This document shows positions 38,249 to 46,615 of a stretch of DNA of 64,000 nucleotides, one piece after another (position 1 is the stretch's first letter; every line of letters begins with the position of its first letter). The stretch covers positions 1-64,000 of the forward strand of contig JACKEB010000010.1 in assembly GCA_020633205.1 (NCBI GenBank). Reading direction: 5' to 3'. Made by a program: the position numbers and the translations under genes. This stretch comes from Polyangiaceae bacterium. GTDB lineage: Bacteria; Myxococcota_A; Polyangia; Polyangiales; Polyangiaceae. The notes below the pieces were generated by a model. That model was not told the DNA's origin and ran no database searches. It saw nothing but the letters and a program-made list of their open reading frames with translations.

Positions 38249-40294
38249 ATGCCGTTCCGATTCTTCAACGCGTTTCCGCCAGACTGGTCCGAGGGCGCCA
38301 ACGACGGGCACCGCTATGAGCTGCGGTTCGAACAGCCGCCGACCAGCGCACAGGTGGCTGCGATCGCAAACTGCTTCGAGCGCACCCTGGCGAGCGGCCC
38401 GGCGAACCCCGCCGAGAAGGAGTGGCTCTGGAGTGGGCCGTTCGCGCTCTTCTGGATAGGCGAGCGCTGGTTGAAGTCCCGTCCCGCGTTCTCCCAAGTG
38501 TGGGAGCTCGCGAAGGCGATCGATCGCATCGCGCCGCTATGGCACGCCGCGCACCTCGGCGCCCGCGAGACCAACTACTGGCCCCCCGGGCCCGTGCCGC
38601 CACCGGGCCTCGATGGGCGCAAGGTCGAGCCCAGCTGGCCGGAGTTTGCGCCGAATCCAGACTTCGAAGCGGCCCGCAAGGCCACACGCGCGGCGGTGGC
38701 GCACGAGCGAGCACTCAAAGGCGCGCAGAACTCCGGCTTGGAGCTGCTCCCACTCGAGCAGAGCCAAGACAGCAACCAAGAGCAAGAGCGAGACTGGGGC
38801 GCACTGAACGTCCCTTCGCCCCAAAGCGAACAGACGAAGCAAGGCAAGCACACCTCGCTGTGGCTCTTCGACGGCGACCACCCGCTCTTGGACAGCCCGC
38901 GGCCCTGCGCACGCATCTTCAAAGACAACAAACCGCAAGGCATCGCGTTTCTCGACGACGACGGCTCACGCCGTGAGGTGACGGGGCTGCCGGAGAACCC
39001 CTACTACCTCGTCGTGGAAGTCCACGGCAGTGGTAGTCACGCCCTCGCGCTGATCGGTCGAGACATTTACCATGTGGATTTCAAATCGGGTGCCGCGCGC
39101 CTCGCTTGGGTGTCGGACGCTGGCGCGGTCTCAGTCGCGGCGTTGGGCGACCTCTGGGCAGTACGCAACGCAGCCGGCATCTACGTGTTCGACTTCACTC
39201 ACGACAAGCCCGAGCCGCTCGCGCAGCTGCGAAAGAAGGGCGGTTGGTCCGGCATGGCGTCGAGTCTGGCCACCGTGGTCCCCGGCGCGGTACTCGCCGC
39301 AGGTCATTTCCGCAAGGACATGACCTTCATTGGCTACCACGAAGGCAAGCTGAAGGCGCTCGCGACCCTGAAGGGTGAGTATTCAGGGCGAAGTGCGGTG
39401 GAGGATGGGATGATCGTCATCGATACCGCGATGACTCGCGAGCGCTTTGCTGTGCGTGGCGTGGAGGAATCGTTCCTGAACTGGGTGAAGCTCAAGCCGG
39501 CGAAAGCCAAGCCGAAAGAGGGCGCCGAGAAGGCGCCTTCGAAGCAGAAAGCAGGCTCCAAGAAGCTAAAGATAGCGCTCGCGCCGCTGGAGCTGACGGA
39601 CGTCCCAGAAGCTGAACGCTCGCCCTACAAACTCAGCGACGCCGAGCTGACCTACTTGGCGCCCCGGCTCCGCGACGGCACCTGGCGGCCGCCTCACGCC
39701 TTCAGCCGGGACGGACTGCTCGCCGTCGTCGTGGGCACGCCCGGACCAAACACGGTTGTCTGGCGTCCAGCGGAGGGCGAATGGCGCGAACTCGCGATGC
39801 CAAAGCACGTCATCCGTCCTACTCTTGCCCTCGATCCGAGTGGGCAGCTCGCCGTCATCGATGACACTCGGACCTTTCAGTGGTTCGACTTGGCGGCGGA
39901 GACCTGCGCAGAAGTCGACGTGGGCTCCGATCGTTCGAAGCGAGTGGACGTCAACTCGTCGAGCGTCCGCGCGGCGGGCCCTGACGATGTGATCCACTGG
40001 CTTGACTCGACTGTGCGCTGGTTCACGCGCCGTAAGTCAAAGTTCATCCACGTCGGCGAAGTGAAGGTGCCCGGCTTCGTGGGCGTGGTCGCTGAGCCAA
40101 ACCTGCGCCTTCTGTTCGCCTTCACGAAGGCCAAGAACCGGCTGGTCGTCTATCGACAGCGCGAAGACAAGCTGGTCAAGCTCGGCACATTCACCGAACG
40201 CCTCGACGAGGTTCGCTTCAGCGAAGGGCGCGTCTTTCTCATCGCCTCCTACGATAGGAAGGCCTACGAGCTACTGAACGCCGCCGACGCCTAG
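38249..40294 (+). CDS. Large cytosolic protein of unknown function, propeller-like
   Basis: 681 residues from ATG 38249. There is no signal peptide or membrane segment. The first 160 residues form a Trp-rich domain (WSEGANDGHRYELRFEQPP, EKEWLWSGPFALFWIGERW). A polar Gln/Glu linker follows. The remaining 480 residues are repeated beta-type stretches (ALALIGRDIYHVDFKSG, GIYVFDFTHDKPEPLAQL, LAVIDDTRTFQWFDLAAET, RLVVYRQREDKLVKLGTFTE) typical of a WD40/YVTN-like propeller. A Lys-rich insertion (AKAKPKEGAEKAPSKQKAGS) breaks it near residue 415. No catalytic motif is seen. It ends one base from the convergent Uma2 gene, and a role as a scaffold or sensor is only a guess. Confidence 0.7.
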   Translation: MPFRFFNAFPPDWSEGANDGHRYELRFEQPPTSAQVAAIANCFERTLASGPANPAEKEWLWSGPFALFWIGERWLKSRPAFSQVWELAKAIDRIAPLWHAAHLGARETNYWPPGPVPPPGLDGRKVEPSWPEFAPNPDFEAARKATRAAVAHERALKGAQNSGLELLPLEQSQDSNQEQERDWGALNVPSPQSEQTKQGKHTSLWLFDGDHPLLDSPRPCARIFKDNKPQGIAFLDDDGSRREVTGLPENPYYLVVEVHGSGSHALALIGRDIYHVDFKSGAARLAWVSDAGAVSVAALGDLWAVRNAAGIYVFDFTHDKPEPLAQLRKKGGWSGMASSLATVVPGAVLAAGHFRKDMTFIGYHEGKLKALATLKGEYSGRSAVEDGMIVIDTAMTRERFAVRGVEESFLNWVKLKPAKAKPKEGAEKAPSKQKAGSKKLKIALAPLELTDVPEAERSPYKLSDAELTYLAPRLRDGTWRPPHAFSRDGLLAVVVGTPGPNTVVWRPAEGEWRELAMPKHVIRPTLALDPSGQLAVIDDTRTFQWFDLAAETCAEVDVGSDRSKRVDVNSSSVRAAGPDDVIHWLDSTVRWFTRRKSKFIHVGEVKVPGFVGVVAEPNLRLLFAFTKAKNRLVVYRQREDKLVKLGTFTERLDEVRFSEGRVFLIASYDRKAYELLNAADA

Positions 40295-40855
40295 TCACTT
40301 TCGAGGCAGCCAGAGGTCGTTCAGCTCGAGCTCGATGGCGTCGAACGGCTCCGCACGGATACGCTCAGCCTCCTTGTGTGTCGCGTAGAGCTCCCAGCGA
40401 CTACCCGAGAGCTTGAGGATCTCGAGCGTGCGCTGGATTGGGTTGACCAACCAAACCCAGCTAACACCTGCACGTGAGTACACGGCAAGCTTGTCGGTGC
40501 GGTCGAAGGCCTCGGTTGAGGGGGAGAGCACCTCGCACAACCAGTCCGGCTCCAGCGTGAAGTACGGAACGTTTGGGGGAACTGGCATGCGCTCGCGGCG
40601 CCAGCCAGCGATGTCGGGCACCACCACGTCCTCGTCGAAGTGGAACTCGGCTCCGTGGAGAAGCCACCAACCTCCGGGACCGCCGCGCGCGCGCTGGAAA
40701 GCCGAGCCAAGATCCATCCTCAGCACGCCCGCGGCGTGGGCCTGAGCTGCAGCCGGGCGCGCCGACGTCACCAACGTGCCACCGACCAGCTCCGCAACAG
40801 AATGTGACGGAGCAGCCAGCACGTCTGCGTACGTCGCGAGCGGGAGCGCGGTCAT
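40295..40855 (-). CDS. Uma2-family (DUF820) restriction-endonuclease-fold protein
   Basis: 186 residues from ATG 40855. It shows the Uma2 (PF05685) layout: N-terminal YADVLAAPSHSVAELVGGTL, then VVVPDIAGWRRERMP (the catalytic Pro-Asp), PDWLCEVLSPSTEAFDRTDK (E-x-hydrophobic-S-PST) and LAVYSRAGVSWVWLVNPIQRTLEI. The family has a PD-(D/E)xK nuclease core with catalytic acids and Lys present here. It is common in cyanobacteria and myxobacteria, usually stand-alone and of unknown biological role. It converges on the gene at 38249 without a gap. Confidence 0.9.
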   Translation of the reverse strand: MTALPLATYADVLAAPSHSVAELVGGTLVTSARPAAAQAHAAGVLRMDLGSAFQRARGGPGGWWLLHGAEFHFDEDVVVPDIAGWRRERMPVPPNVPYFTLEPDWLCEVLSPSTEAFDRTDKLAVYSRAGVSWVWLVNPIQRTLEILKLSGSRWELYATHKEAERIRAEPFDAIELELNDLWLPRK

Positions 40856-40932
40856 CGCGCCCAGTGTAGCAGGTCAACGCCGTAGGGCGATGTCGAGGTC
40901 CTCAGCGCCGCTCCCGGCGCAGCTACGCCGCA

Positions 40933-41262
40933 CTACGCTGGCCGCGTGAGCTTCCAGAGTACCGCGAGGATATGGTCGAGGCGTTGAAACAGCACCTCAC
41001 AGTCCTGGCGCTGCAAGTAACCCCAGGCAAGCGCCACCTTGAGCGCGCTGCAAGTCTCATTCGCGGAGCCGGCGGCGCTCAAGTAGCGCTGGCGCCGCGT
41101 GCCTCCGGATGAGTGCTCTCCTTCACCGATGTTCAGCGCAATGCTCGAAGCGCTGCGCGCGATTTGATTGGCAAGTGAGCTATCGAAGCGCCGCAGCCTC
41201 GGCATCAGCGGACGCAAGAGAGAGATGACTTCGAGTGCGATAGTCTGAATTCGCAGTGACAT
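40933..41262 (-). CDS. Four-helix-bundle protein, S23/23S rRNA-intervening-sequence family (copy 2)
   Basis: 109 residues from ATG 41262 with an AAGGGAA site upstream. The S23 pattern is clear: IQTIALEVISLLRPLMPRLRRFDSSLANQI, ARSASSIALNIGEGEHSSGG (matching the NVAEG turn of copy 1), TRRQRYLSAAGSANETCSAL and a final helix RLDHILAVLWKLTRPA. Only about a quarter of positions match the copy at 37768, so this is not a recent duplication. As in copy 1, the upstream half kilobase is repeat-rich non-coding DNA. The much longer open frame reaching 41718 translates that repeat DNA and is not used. Confidence 0.85.
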   Translation of the reverse strand: MSLRIQTIALEVISLLRPLMPRLRRFDSSLANQIARSASSIALNIGEGEHSSGGTRRQRYLSAAGSANETCSALKVALAWGYLQRQDCEVLFQRLDHILAVLWKLTRPA

Positions 41263-41801
41263 AGTTCCCTTTCCGCCCCGACGGCGGGGCTCGCCCCCGA
41301 GGCCCCGACGCGGGGAGGAAAGGAGCGGGACAGCGAGCGGGACAGGGACAGGGGCTGGGGCTGGGATAGCGGTCGGGTCGGGGTCGGGGTCTGGGTCAGC
41401 GGTAGCGCCTGGGCCCAAGGCAGGGTGGCACAAAAACCCCGCGGAAACGCAGCAAGCGCCAGTGACAGGCGAAGCCTGGCACGCGCTTGCCCAAAGCCGA
41501 ACGCAAAACCAACCGCCAAGACCCACCAGCAGCGGCCGCGCAAAGCGCGCCGCGATCACGCAAATCCGACAGCCCCAAAAACCAACCGCCAAGACCCACC
41601 AGCAGCGGCCGCGCAAAGCGCGCCGCGATCGCCAAAACCCAACAGCCAAAAGAAACCGGCCGGCAAGACGATCCCGAGAGCGGCCGCGCAAAGCGCACCG
41701 CGCCCGCGATCCACTCACAGCCGCCGACGCCGCCGCTGCCCCTGACCCACGCGCCGTCCCTACCCCGGACCCAGTCCCCGCCCCGGACCCAGTCCCTGCC
41801 C
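41263..41801. other. Repeat-rich non-coding leader before the second S23 gene
   Basis: 539 bp lacking a credible gene. It contains simple GGGACAGG/GGGTCGG runs (about 41320-41400), a 73-bp-period direct repeat (41505-41711) and CCCGGACCCAGTCC-type repeats (about 41755-41800). It separates the S23 gene from the STAND-like gene. A promoter for the S23 gene should lie here but was not located. Confidence 0.6.
41505..41711. repeat. 73-bp-period direct repeat with GCGGCCGCGCAAAGCGC core
   Basis: Two identical 53-bp blocks at 41505-41557 and 41578-41630 are separated by 20 bp. A third, partial copy of the GC-rich end lies at about 41678-41711. The core holds the NotI-like palindrome GCGGCCGC and a short inverted repeat GCGCAAAGCGC. 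Confidence 0.8.
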
Positions 41802-44336
41802 CTACTCCTGAATCCGCTTCACAACATCCATCCAGCGCGCCCCACTCCCCGCGTGCCCCGCAGTCTCCGTGAGCTGGGCAATGAATCGGGTACAGGCAAG
41901 CTCGCCGCGGCGATCTTCAGACTCCCGCGCATACGCCAGGCCACTGAGCGCCTCGAGCAACGCTTCGGCGCCGCGGCCTGCAGCGCCCAGGCCGATGGCG
42001 TGAGCTAGTGCCGCGCGGCAACGATCTCCGTTGGCCTGGTTGGTCGCCGACTCGGCGGCTCTGCGGAGCGATCCCAACGCCTCGAGCGCGTCTCCTTGGC
42101 CCAGCTTCACCAACGCATCCAGGCGGTCGGCCAAGCCAAGGTGACGCTTCTGCGCCCGCAGATCACTCGTGAGCTTGGACACCGCTGCCCAGTCTCCCCT
42201 GCGAATCAGCTCCGTCGCCTTCAGGGTCAGTTCGTTGCGGACCCCCGTCGTGGGCTCCTCTGCGGAAAGCTCCAGCTCCTCATCCGGGATGATGGAAATC
42301 GGCTTCTGCGCGTTCATCTGCTGGCTCGCGCGGGGAGGCAGCGGCGGCGGCCCTGGGCGCTTGACGCCAGGCGCAGCGGGCCTCCTGACGCCCGGCGCCG
42401 AGAGCGGCCCAGCGGCAGCGAACGCCAGCACATCGGAACCGGGCAGCTTCGGCGACGCGATGCGCGCAGGCAGCTTGGGCGGACGCGGGATCTGGGGCGG
42501 TGGCGGCGGGCGGGAATCCGACGGGAGCGCGCTCATGGGAATGCGCTGCTCTTCACCAAACAGATCCACCGGGAAGACGCTGGTCGACAGCCCACGACCA
42601 CTCAGCAGGCTCGGATCCTTGGTGTCGCAGAAAGTGTCCAGGGCGTCCGCCGTGTCGCCCAGGTCCACAGCGCGGGCCGAAGCCGCCGCGCGGCGAGCCA
42701 TGCGCGCCGCGCTCTCGAAGTCGCCGCCGAGCATCGCGTGAGCGGCGGCGCTAGCCGCACACAAGGGCCGGTTGTTGTTGGCGAGCACCACGGCCGCCGC
42801 GCGATGCCACGCGGCAACGCGCGCCGAGCTCAGCTCTCCGGCGATCGCCTCCCGGTGACTCGCGCTCGGAAGACACAAGAGCTCTGGCGAGGGGCGACGC
42901 AGCCAGCGGCTCGCCTCGAGTGCCCGCACCACCTTGTCGAACTCGATCGTTACGTCGCTCGCGCGCTCCACGAGCGCGCGCACATCGCCAGCATCCGCTT
43001 CACCGCCCAGCACCGCCAGGCCGAACAACACCGCGCGGGGCCCGGCCTCGAGATGACGCGCCCGCCCGGCGATCCAAAAGTCCGCAGGCTGGGGCTCACC
43101 CCTACCGGCGCGGCGCCGGCGCGATACCGCGCGATGATCCTCCCAAACCAGCTCGCCAGCCTCGAGCGCCTCCGCCAGCGCCTCAGACACCGCAAGCGGC
43201 TCCCCGCGCCCAAGCTTCGCGAAGCGCTCAGCCAGGTCATCGTCGAGCTCCCCATTCAACCAGGCACGCGCCAAATCGATGGCTTCCCTGCCCTCGAGCG
43301 CGCGCAGCTTGGCTTCCACCACCACGTTCAGGTCGGCGAGCGGTCCCGGCATCTTGGCTTCGGGGTGCGCCCGCACGATCAAGCGAAATGGCGTGTCTTC
43401 GATGGCCACGCGGATCGCCTCCAGGGTGTCGCTGTCGATGTCGTGAACGTCGTCGAGCAACATCGCCCCGCTGGGCCCACGCTCCGATGCAGGCTTGAGC
43501 CAGGCCCGTAGTAGCCCAGCGCAGGAGTCGAGGTCTAGGCCCTCACCCCCAAGCAAGCTCTCGAGGGACTCTGCGTGGGTTCCCTCGAGCACTGCGGGCG
43601 CTTGGCCCCGCGAACGAGCCTTCAACAGGCCGCGCCGGAGCGCCCCAAAGGGCTCACCCATCAGGCTGGGCGACAAACGCAAGACCCGCCCGGGCTCCAG
43701 CGTCCTGGCCAGTTCCCCGAGGAACCGACTACCACCCATCCCCCGCGCCGCCCGCACGATACCGAGGTTGCCCGCCGGCACCAACATCTCACCGAGCTGC
43801 GGGCGCCCAATCAAGAGCGGCGTCATCAGCTCGCTGACCATCGCCGCGAGATCACCGCGCCACGGGTGGTTCGTGTCGAGCAACAGACCCCGGACGCGCT
43901 CCTTACCGAGGGCTCGCAGTCGCCTACCGCGCGTCAACAGGTCCCCGGTGCGGATGGGGTCGAAGTTTGGCTCCACGAGCACTTCGCCTTCGCGGGCTAT
44001 TCTTGCCAGTGCTTCCGCACGGACAAGGGCCGGCCCCCAGGAGAGCGTGTAGCCTGCGACCATCTCGTCGATGGGCTCTTGCTCGCCCTGGGCGATGCCG
44101 ACGCCAAATGGCAGAGGATCTCCTGAGACTTCGTCGCTAGCGAACTCGATCGCATCTTCCGCCGCGTCGAAATCGAAGTCGAACGCCAGGGAGCGCGCGC
44201 CCCAAGCCACCACGTTGCCACCGCGAGCTGCCGCCCGCTTGGTCAACGCGCGCGCCGTTTGCAGGTGGTTTGCCTGTTCTGGCAACCGAACCTTCACTCG
44301 CTTGGAGTAGAAGCAAACGATGATGCGTTCCGACAT
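41802..44336 (-). CDS. STAND/AAA-like signalling protein with degenerate cyclase-like N-terminus and defective P-loop
   Basis: 844 residues from ATG 44336. Residues 1-150 loosely resemble a class III cyclase domain (FDFDAAEDAIEFAS, PFGVGIAQGE, GDLLTRGRRLRALG) without the catalytic Asp/Asn set. Residues 180-400 look like the ATPase of cyclase-ATPase-TPR regulators. The Walker B region is good (AMLLDDVHDID, 291-301), but the expected Walker A reads ARGMGGSRFLGEL (197-209), with Gly where Lys should be. Helical repeats follow, then a Pro-rich linker (about 600-680) and TPR-like helices. It is probably a protein-interaction scaffold rather than an active ATPase. It lies 29 bp after pspA in the same direction and may share its transcript. 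Confidence 0.7.
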   Translation of the reverse strand: MSERIIVCFYSKRVKVRLPEQANHLQTARALTKRAAARGGNVVAWGARSLAFDFDFDAAEDAIEFASDEVSGDPLPFGVGIAQGEQEPIDEMVAGYTLSWGPALVRAEALARIAREGEVLVEPNFDPIRTGDLLTRGRRLRALGKERVRGLLLDTNHPWRGDLAAMVSELMTPLLIGRPQLGEMLVPAGNLGIVRAARGMGGSRFLGELARTLEPGRVLRLSPSLMGEPFGALRRGLLKARSRGQAPAVLEGTHAESLESLLGGEGLDLDSCAGLLRAWLKPASERGPSGAMLLDDVHDIDSDTLEAIRVAIEDTPFRLIVRAHPEAKMPGPLADLNVVVEAKLRALEGREAIDLARAWLNGELDDDLAERFAKLGRGEPLAVSEALAEALEAGELVWEDHRAVSRRRRAGRGEPQPADFWIAGRARHLEAGPRAVLFGLAVLGGEADAGDVRALVERASDVTIEFDKVVRALEASRWLRRPSPELLCLPSASHREAIAGELSSARVAAWHRAAAVVLANNNRPLCAASAAAHAMLGGDFESAARMARRAAASARAVDLGDTADALDTFCDTKDPSLLSGRGLSTSVFPVDLFGEEQRIPMSALPSDSRPPPPPQIPRPPKLPARIASPKLPGSDVLAFAAAGPLSAPGVRRPAAPGVKRPGPPPLPPRASQQMNAQKPISIIPDEELELSAEEPTTGVRNELTLKATELIRRGDWAAVSKLTSDLRAQKRHLGLADRLDALVKLGQGDALEALGSLRRAAESATNQANGDRCRAALAHAIGLGAAGRGAEALLEALSGLAYARESEDRRGELACTRFIAQLTETAGHAGSGARWMDVVKRIQE

Positions 44337-44365
44337 GATGGGGAGAATTCAGACCGGGCAGCGCC

Positions 44366-45097
44366 TCATGTATCCACGCGAATACGCTTCTTGAGCTGCG
44401 CGAGCTCTTCATCGACCTCGCTCGTCACGCCGCCACTCGGAGACTTGGTGCCGGCTTCGAGCGCCCGGAACTTCGCCTCCACTTCGTCTTTGGTCATGCC
44501 ACCGGGGCCCAGGCTGGGCGCCAACGCAGCCTCCACTTCGCGCTGGGCCGCGACGGTGGCTTCAACCGCCTCGAGTTGATCCTCCATGCGGCGGAACTCT
44601 TCGAACGCCCCACCGCCGACGCCGCCCTTGGTCGACGCCTGACCCATCTGCGCTGCGCGAGCTTGCTCGGCGCGGGCGACGATCTGCGCCTTCTTCGCAG
44701 TGACCTCTTCGAGCTTGGCTTCCATGCGCTCGAGCTCCGCCTTCATCTCGAGGGCGTTGGTGCGCTGCTGAGCGCGCAGCCCCTCGGCGCGATCACGCTC
44801 TCCCGAGAGGCGCTTCTTCTGCACCAGCGCCTCACGCGCCAGGACGTCATCGGAGTGCTTCACCGCAAGCTCAGCGCGCTTCTCCCACTTGGCGATCTCC
44901 GCGTCCAACTCTTCGACCTTGCGTCGCAGCTGCTTCTCGGCGGCGACGCTGCTCACCACCTCTTGGCGTGCCGCGCGCACCTGGTCGCGCATCTCGCCCA
45001 GCGTGAGGTCCACGGACTTGGACGGGTCGTCGGCGCTATCCAGCAACGAGTTGAAGTTGCTGGAGATCACCTTCCCCATGCGGTCGAAAATCCCCAT
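44366..45097 (-). CDS. PspA/IM30 family envelope-stress protein
   Basis: 243 residues from ATG 45097, chosen because PspA proteins begin MGIFxR (MGIFDRMGKVISSNFNSLLD). ATG 45109, four codons upstream, is a possible alternative. The body is a long coiled coil (QVRAARQEVVSSVAAEKQLRRKVEELDAEI..., KLEEVTAKKAQIVARAEQARAA), then a Gly-rich hinge and a last helix (VDEELAQLKKRIRVDT). The family belongs to ESCRT-III-like membrane-remodelling proteins that bind stressed inner membrane. No PspB/C/F homologues are near, so control differs from the enterobacterial system. It sits 53 bp after lpd. Confidence 0.9.
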   Translation of the reverse strand: MGIFDRMGKVISSNFNSLLDSADDPSKSVDLTLGEMRDQVRAARQEVVSSVAAEKQLRRKVEELDAEIAKWEKRAELAVKHSDDVLAREALVQKKRLSGERDRAEGLRAQQRTNALEMKAELERMEAKLEEVTAKKAQIVARAEQARAAQMGQASTKGGVGGGAFEEFRRMEDQLEAVEATVAAQREVEAALAPSLGPGGMTKDEVEAKFRALEAGTKSPSGGVTSEVDEELAQLKKRIRVDT

Positions 45098-45150
45098 GAG
45101 CAAAACCATGCCACCGCCCTCAGGGCGGGTCCACAGTCCTCGGCAGGGAT

Positions 45151-46569
45151 TCAGCGGTTGACGATGTGGATCGCGTGGCCGAGCGCCGCCTGGGCGGCTT
45201 CCATCATGGCTTCGCCGAGGGTCGGGTGAGGATGAATCGTCAGGCCCATGTCCTCGGCGGTCGCCACCATCTCCAAGGCTAGCGCGCCTTCGCTGATGAG
45301 ATCGCTGGCGTTGGGCCCACAGATGTGGATCCCCACGACCCGCCCCGTATCTTCGTCCAGCACCACCTTGGTGAAGCCGTCGGTCTCCCGGATGCTCATC
45401 GCCCGAGCCAGGGCGGCGAACGGGAACTTGCCGGCCTTGACCTTCAGCCCCTGCTCCTTGGCCTCGGCTTCGGTAAGTCCGACGCTCGCGATCTCGGGGT
45501 CCGTGAAGATGATCGACGGAACGGTCACCCAGTCCTTGCCAGCGCGCTTGCCCGCGATGACCTCGGCGCAAACCTCGCCCTCCTTGGTGGCCTTGTGCGC
45601 GAGCATGGGCGGGCCGCTCACATCGCCGATGGCGTAGATCCCCTCGACGTTCGTCTGGCACACGTCATTGGTCATCACGAAGCCGCGCTTGTCGATCTGG
45701 ACGCCTAGCTCCTCGAGACCGATGCCCTTCGAGCGCGGGCGCATCCCCACGGCAACGAGCACGGTGTCGCACTCCAGCAGCTCTTGAATGCCACCCTCGC
45801 CACTCACCTTGACTTCAATCGTGCCGTCGGCGCGGCGGGTGAAGCCCTCTGCCTTGACGCCTGTCAGCACCTTGCCGCCGTGCTTCTTGATCTTGCGTTC
45901 GACCACCTTGGTGCACTCGGGGTCGGTACCCGGAAGGATGCTCGGGGTCAGCTCCACGATGGTCAGCTCGGCGCCGAACTTCTGGTAGACCATGCCAAGC
46001 TCGCAGCCGATCACGCCGCCGCCGATCACGACTAGCCGCTTCGGGATCTCCCGCAGGCTGACGGCCTCGCGGGCACCGATGATCTGCTTGCCGTCGAACT
46101 CGAAGCCGGGGATCTGAATCGTGGCGGAGCCGGTGGCGACCACGATGGCTTTTTTGGCCGTGAGGGTCTGCTTGCCACCGGAGCTCGTGACCTCGACGGT
46201 GTTCTTCGACGTGATCCGCGCGGTACCGCCGATGGCTGTTGCCTTGTTGGCTTTGAGCAACCCGCGCACGCCGCCGGTGAGCTTCTTGACGATGCCATTC
46301 TTCCAGTCTTGCATCGTGTTCACGTCGAGCTCGACGCCGCTCACCTTGATGCCGACCTCGGCGCCAGCGAGCGCCTTCTCGTAGAGGTGCGCGTTCGCGA
46401 TCAGCGCCTTGCTCGGCACGCAGCCCCAGTTCAGGCACACGCCGCCGTACTCTTCCTCTTCGACGCAGGCCACGTTGAGCCCAAGCTGGCCCAAACGAAT
46501 CGCACACGGGTAACCACCCGGGCCGCCGCCGATCACGATTACGTCGAACTCTTTCGCCGCGTCAGTCAT
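45151..46569 (-). CDS. lpdA: Dihydrolipoyl dehydrogenase (E3)
   Basis: 472 residues from ATG 46569. The FAD-binding motif VIVIGGGPGGYPCAIRLGQLG is near the start. The redox-active disulfide is C45/C50 (GGVCLNWGCVPSK). The NAD-binding motif RLVVIGGGVIGCELGMVYQKFG, the second FAD motif GIYAIGDVSGPPMLAHKA, and the C-terminal His-Glu pair (HPHPTLGEAMMEAA) are all present. The enzyme reoxidises dihydrolipoyl groups of 2-oxoacid dehydrogenase complexes with NAD+. It is 46 bp downstream of the E1-alpha gene, which supports a role in pyruvate or branched-chain oxoacid oxidation. E1-beta and E2 genes are not adjacent. Confidence 0.95.
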   Translation of the reverse strand: MTDAAKEFDVIVIGGGPGGYPCAIRLGQLGLNVACVEEEEYGGVCLNWGCVPSKALIANAHLYEKALAGAEVGIKVSGVELDVNTMQDWKNGIVKKLTGGVRGLLKANKATAIGGTARITSKNTVEVTSSGGKQTLTAKKAIVVATGSATIQIPGFEFDGKQIIGAREAVSLREIPKRLVVIGGGVIGCELGMVYQKFGAELTIVELTPSILPGTDPECTKVVERKIKKHGGKVLTGVKAEGFTRRADGTIEVKVSGEGGIQELLECDTVLVAVGMRPRSKGIGLEELGVQIDKRGFVMTNDVCQTNVEGIYAIGDVSGPPMLAHKATKEGEVCAEVIAGKRAGKDWVTVPSIIFTDPEIASVGLTEAEAKEQGLKVKAGKFPFAALARAMSIRETDGFTKVVLDEDTGRVVGIHICGPNASDLISEGALALEMVATAEDMGLTIHPHPTLGEAMMEAAQAALGHAIHIVNR

Positions 46570-46615
46570 GCGGCGTTGTTAGTGGCAAGCGCTGCGGGGA
46601 GCAAGCGCTGGCGCG

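Noticed and set aside
41263..41718. N-terminal extension of the second S23 gene
   Set aside because: It translates the 73-bp repeats and simple GGGTC runs. The family starts at ATG 41262, which has a ribosome site.
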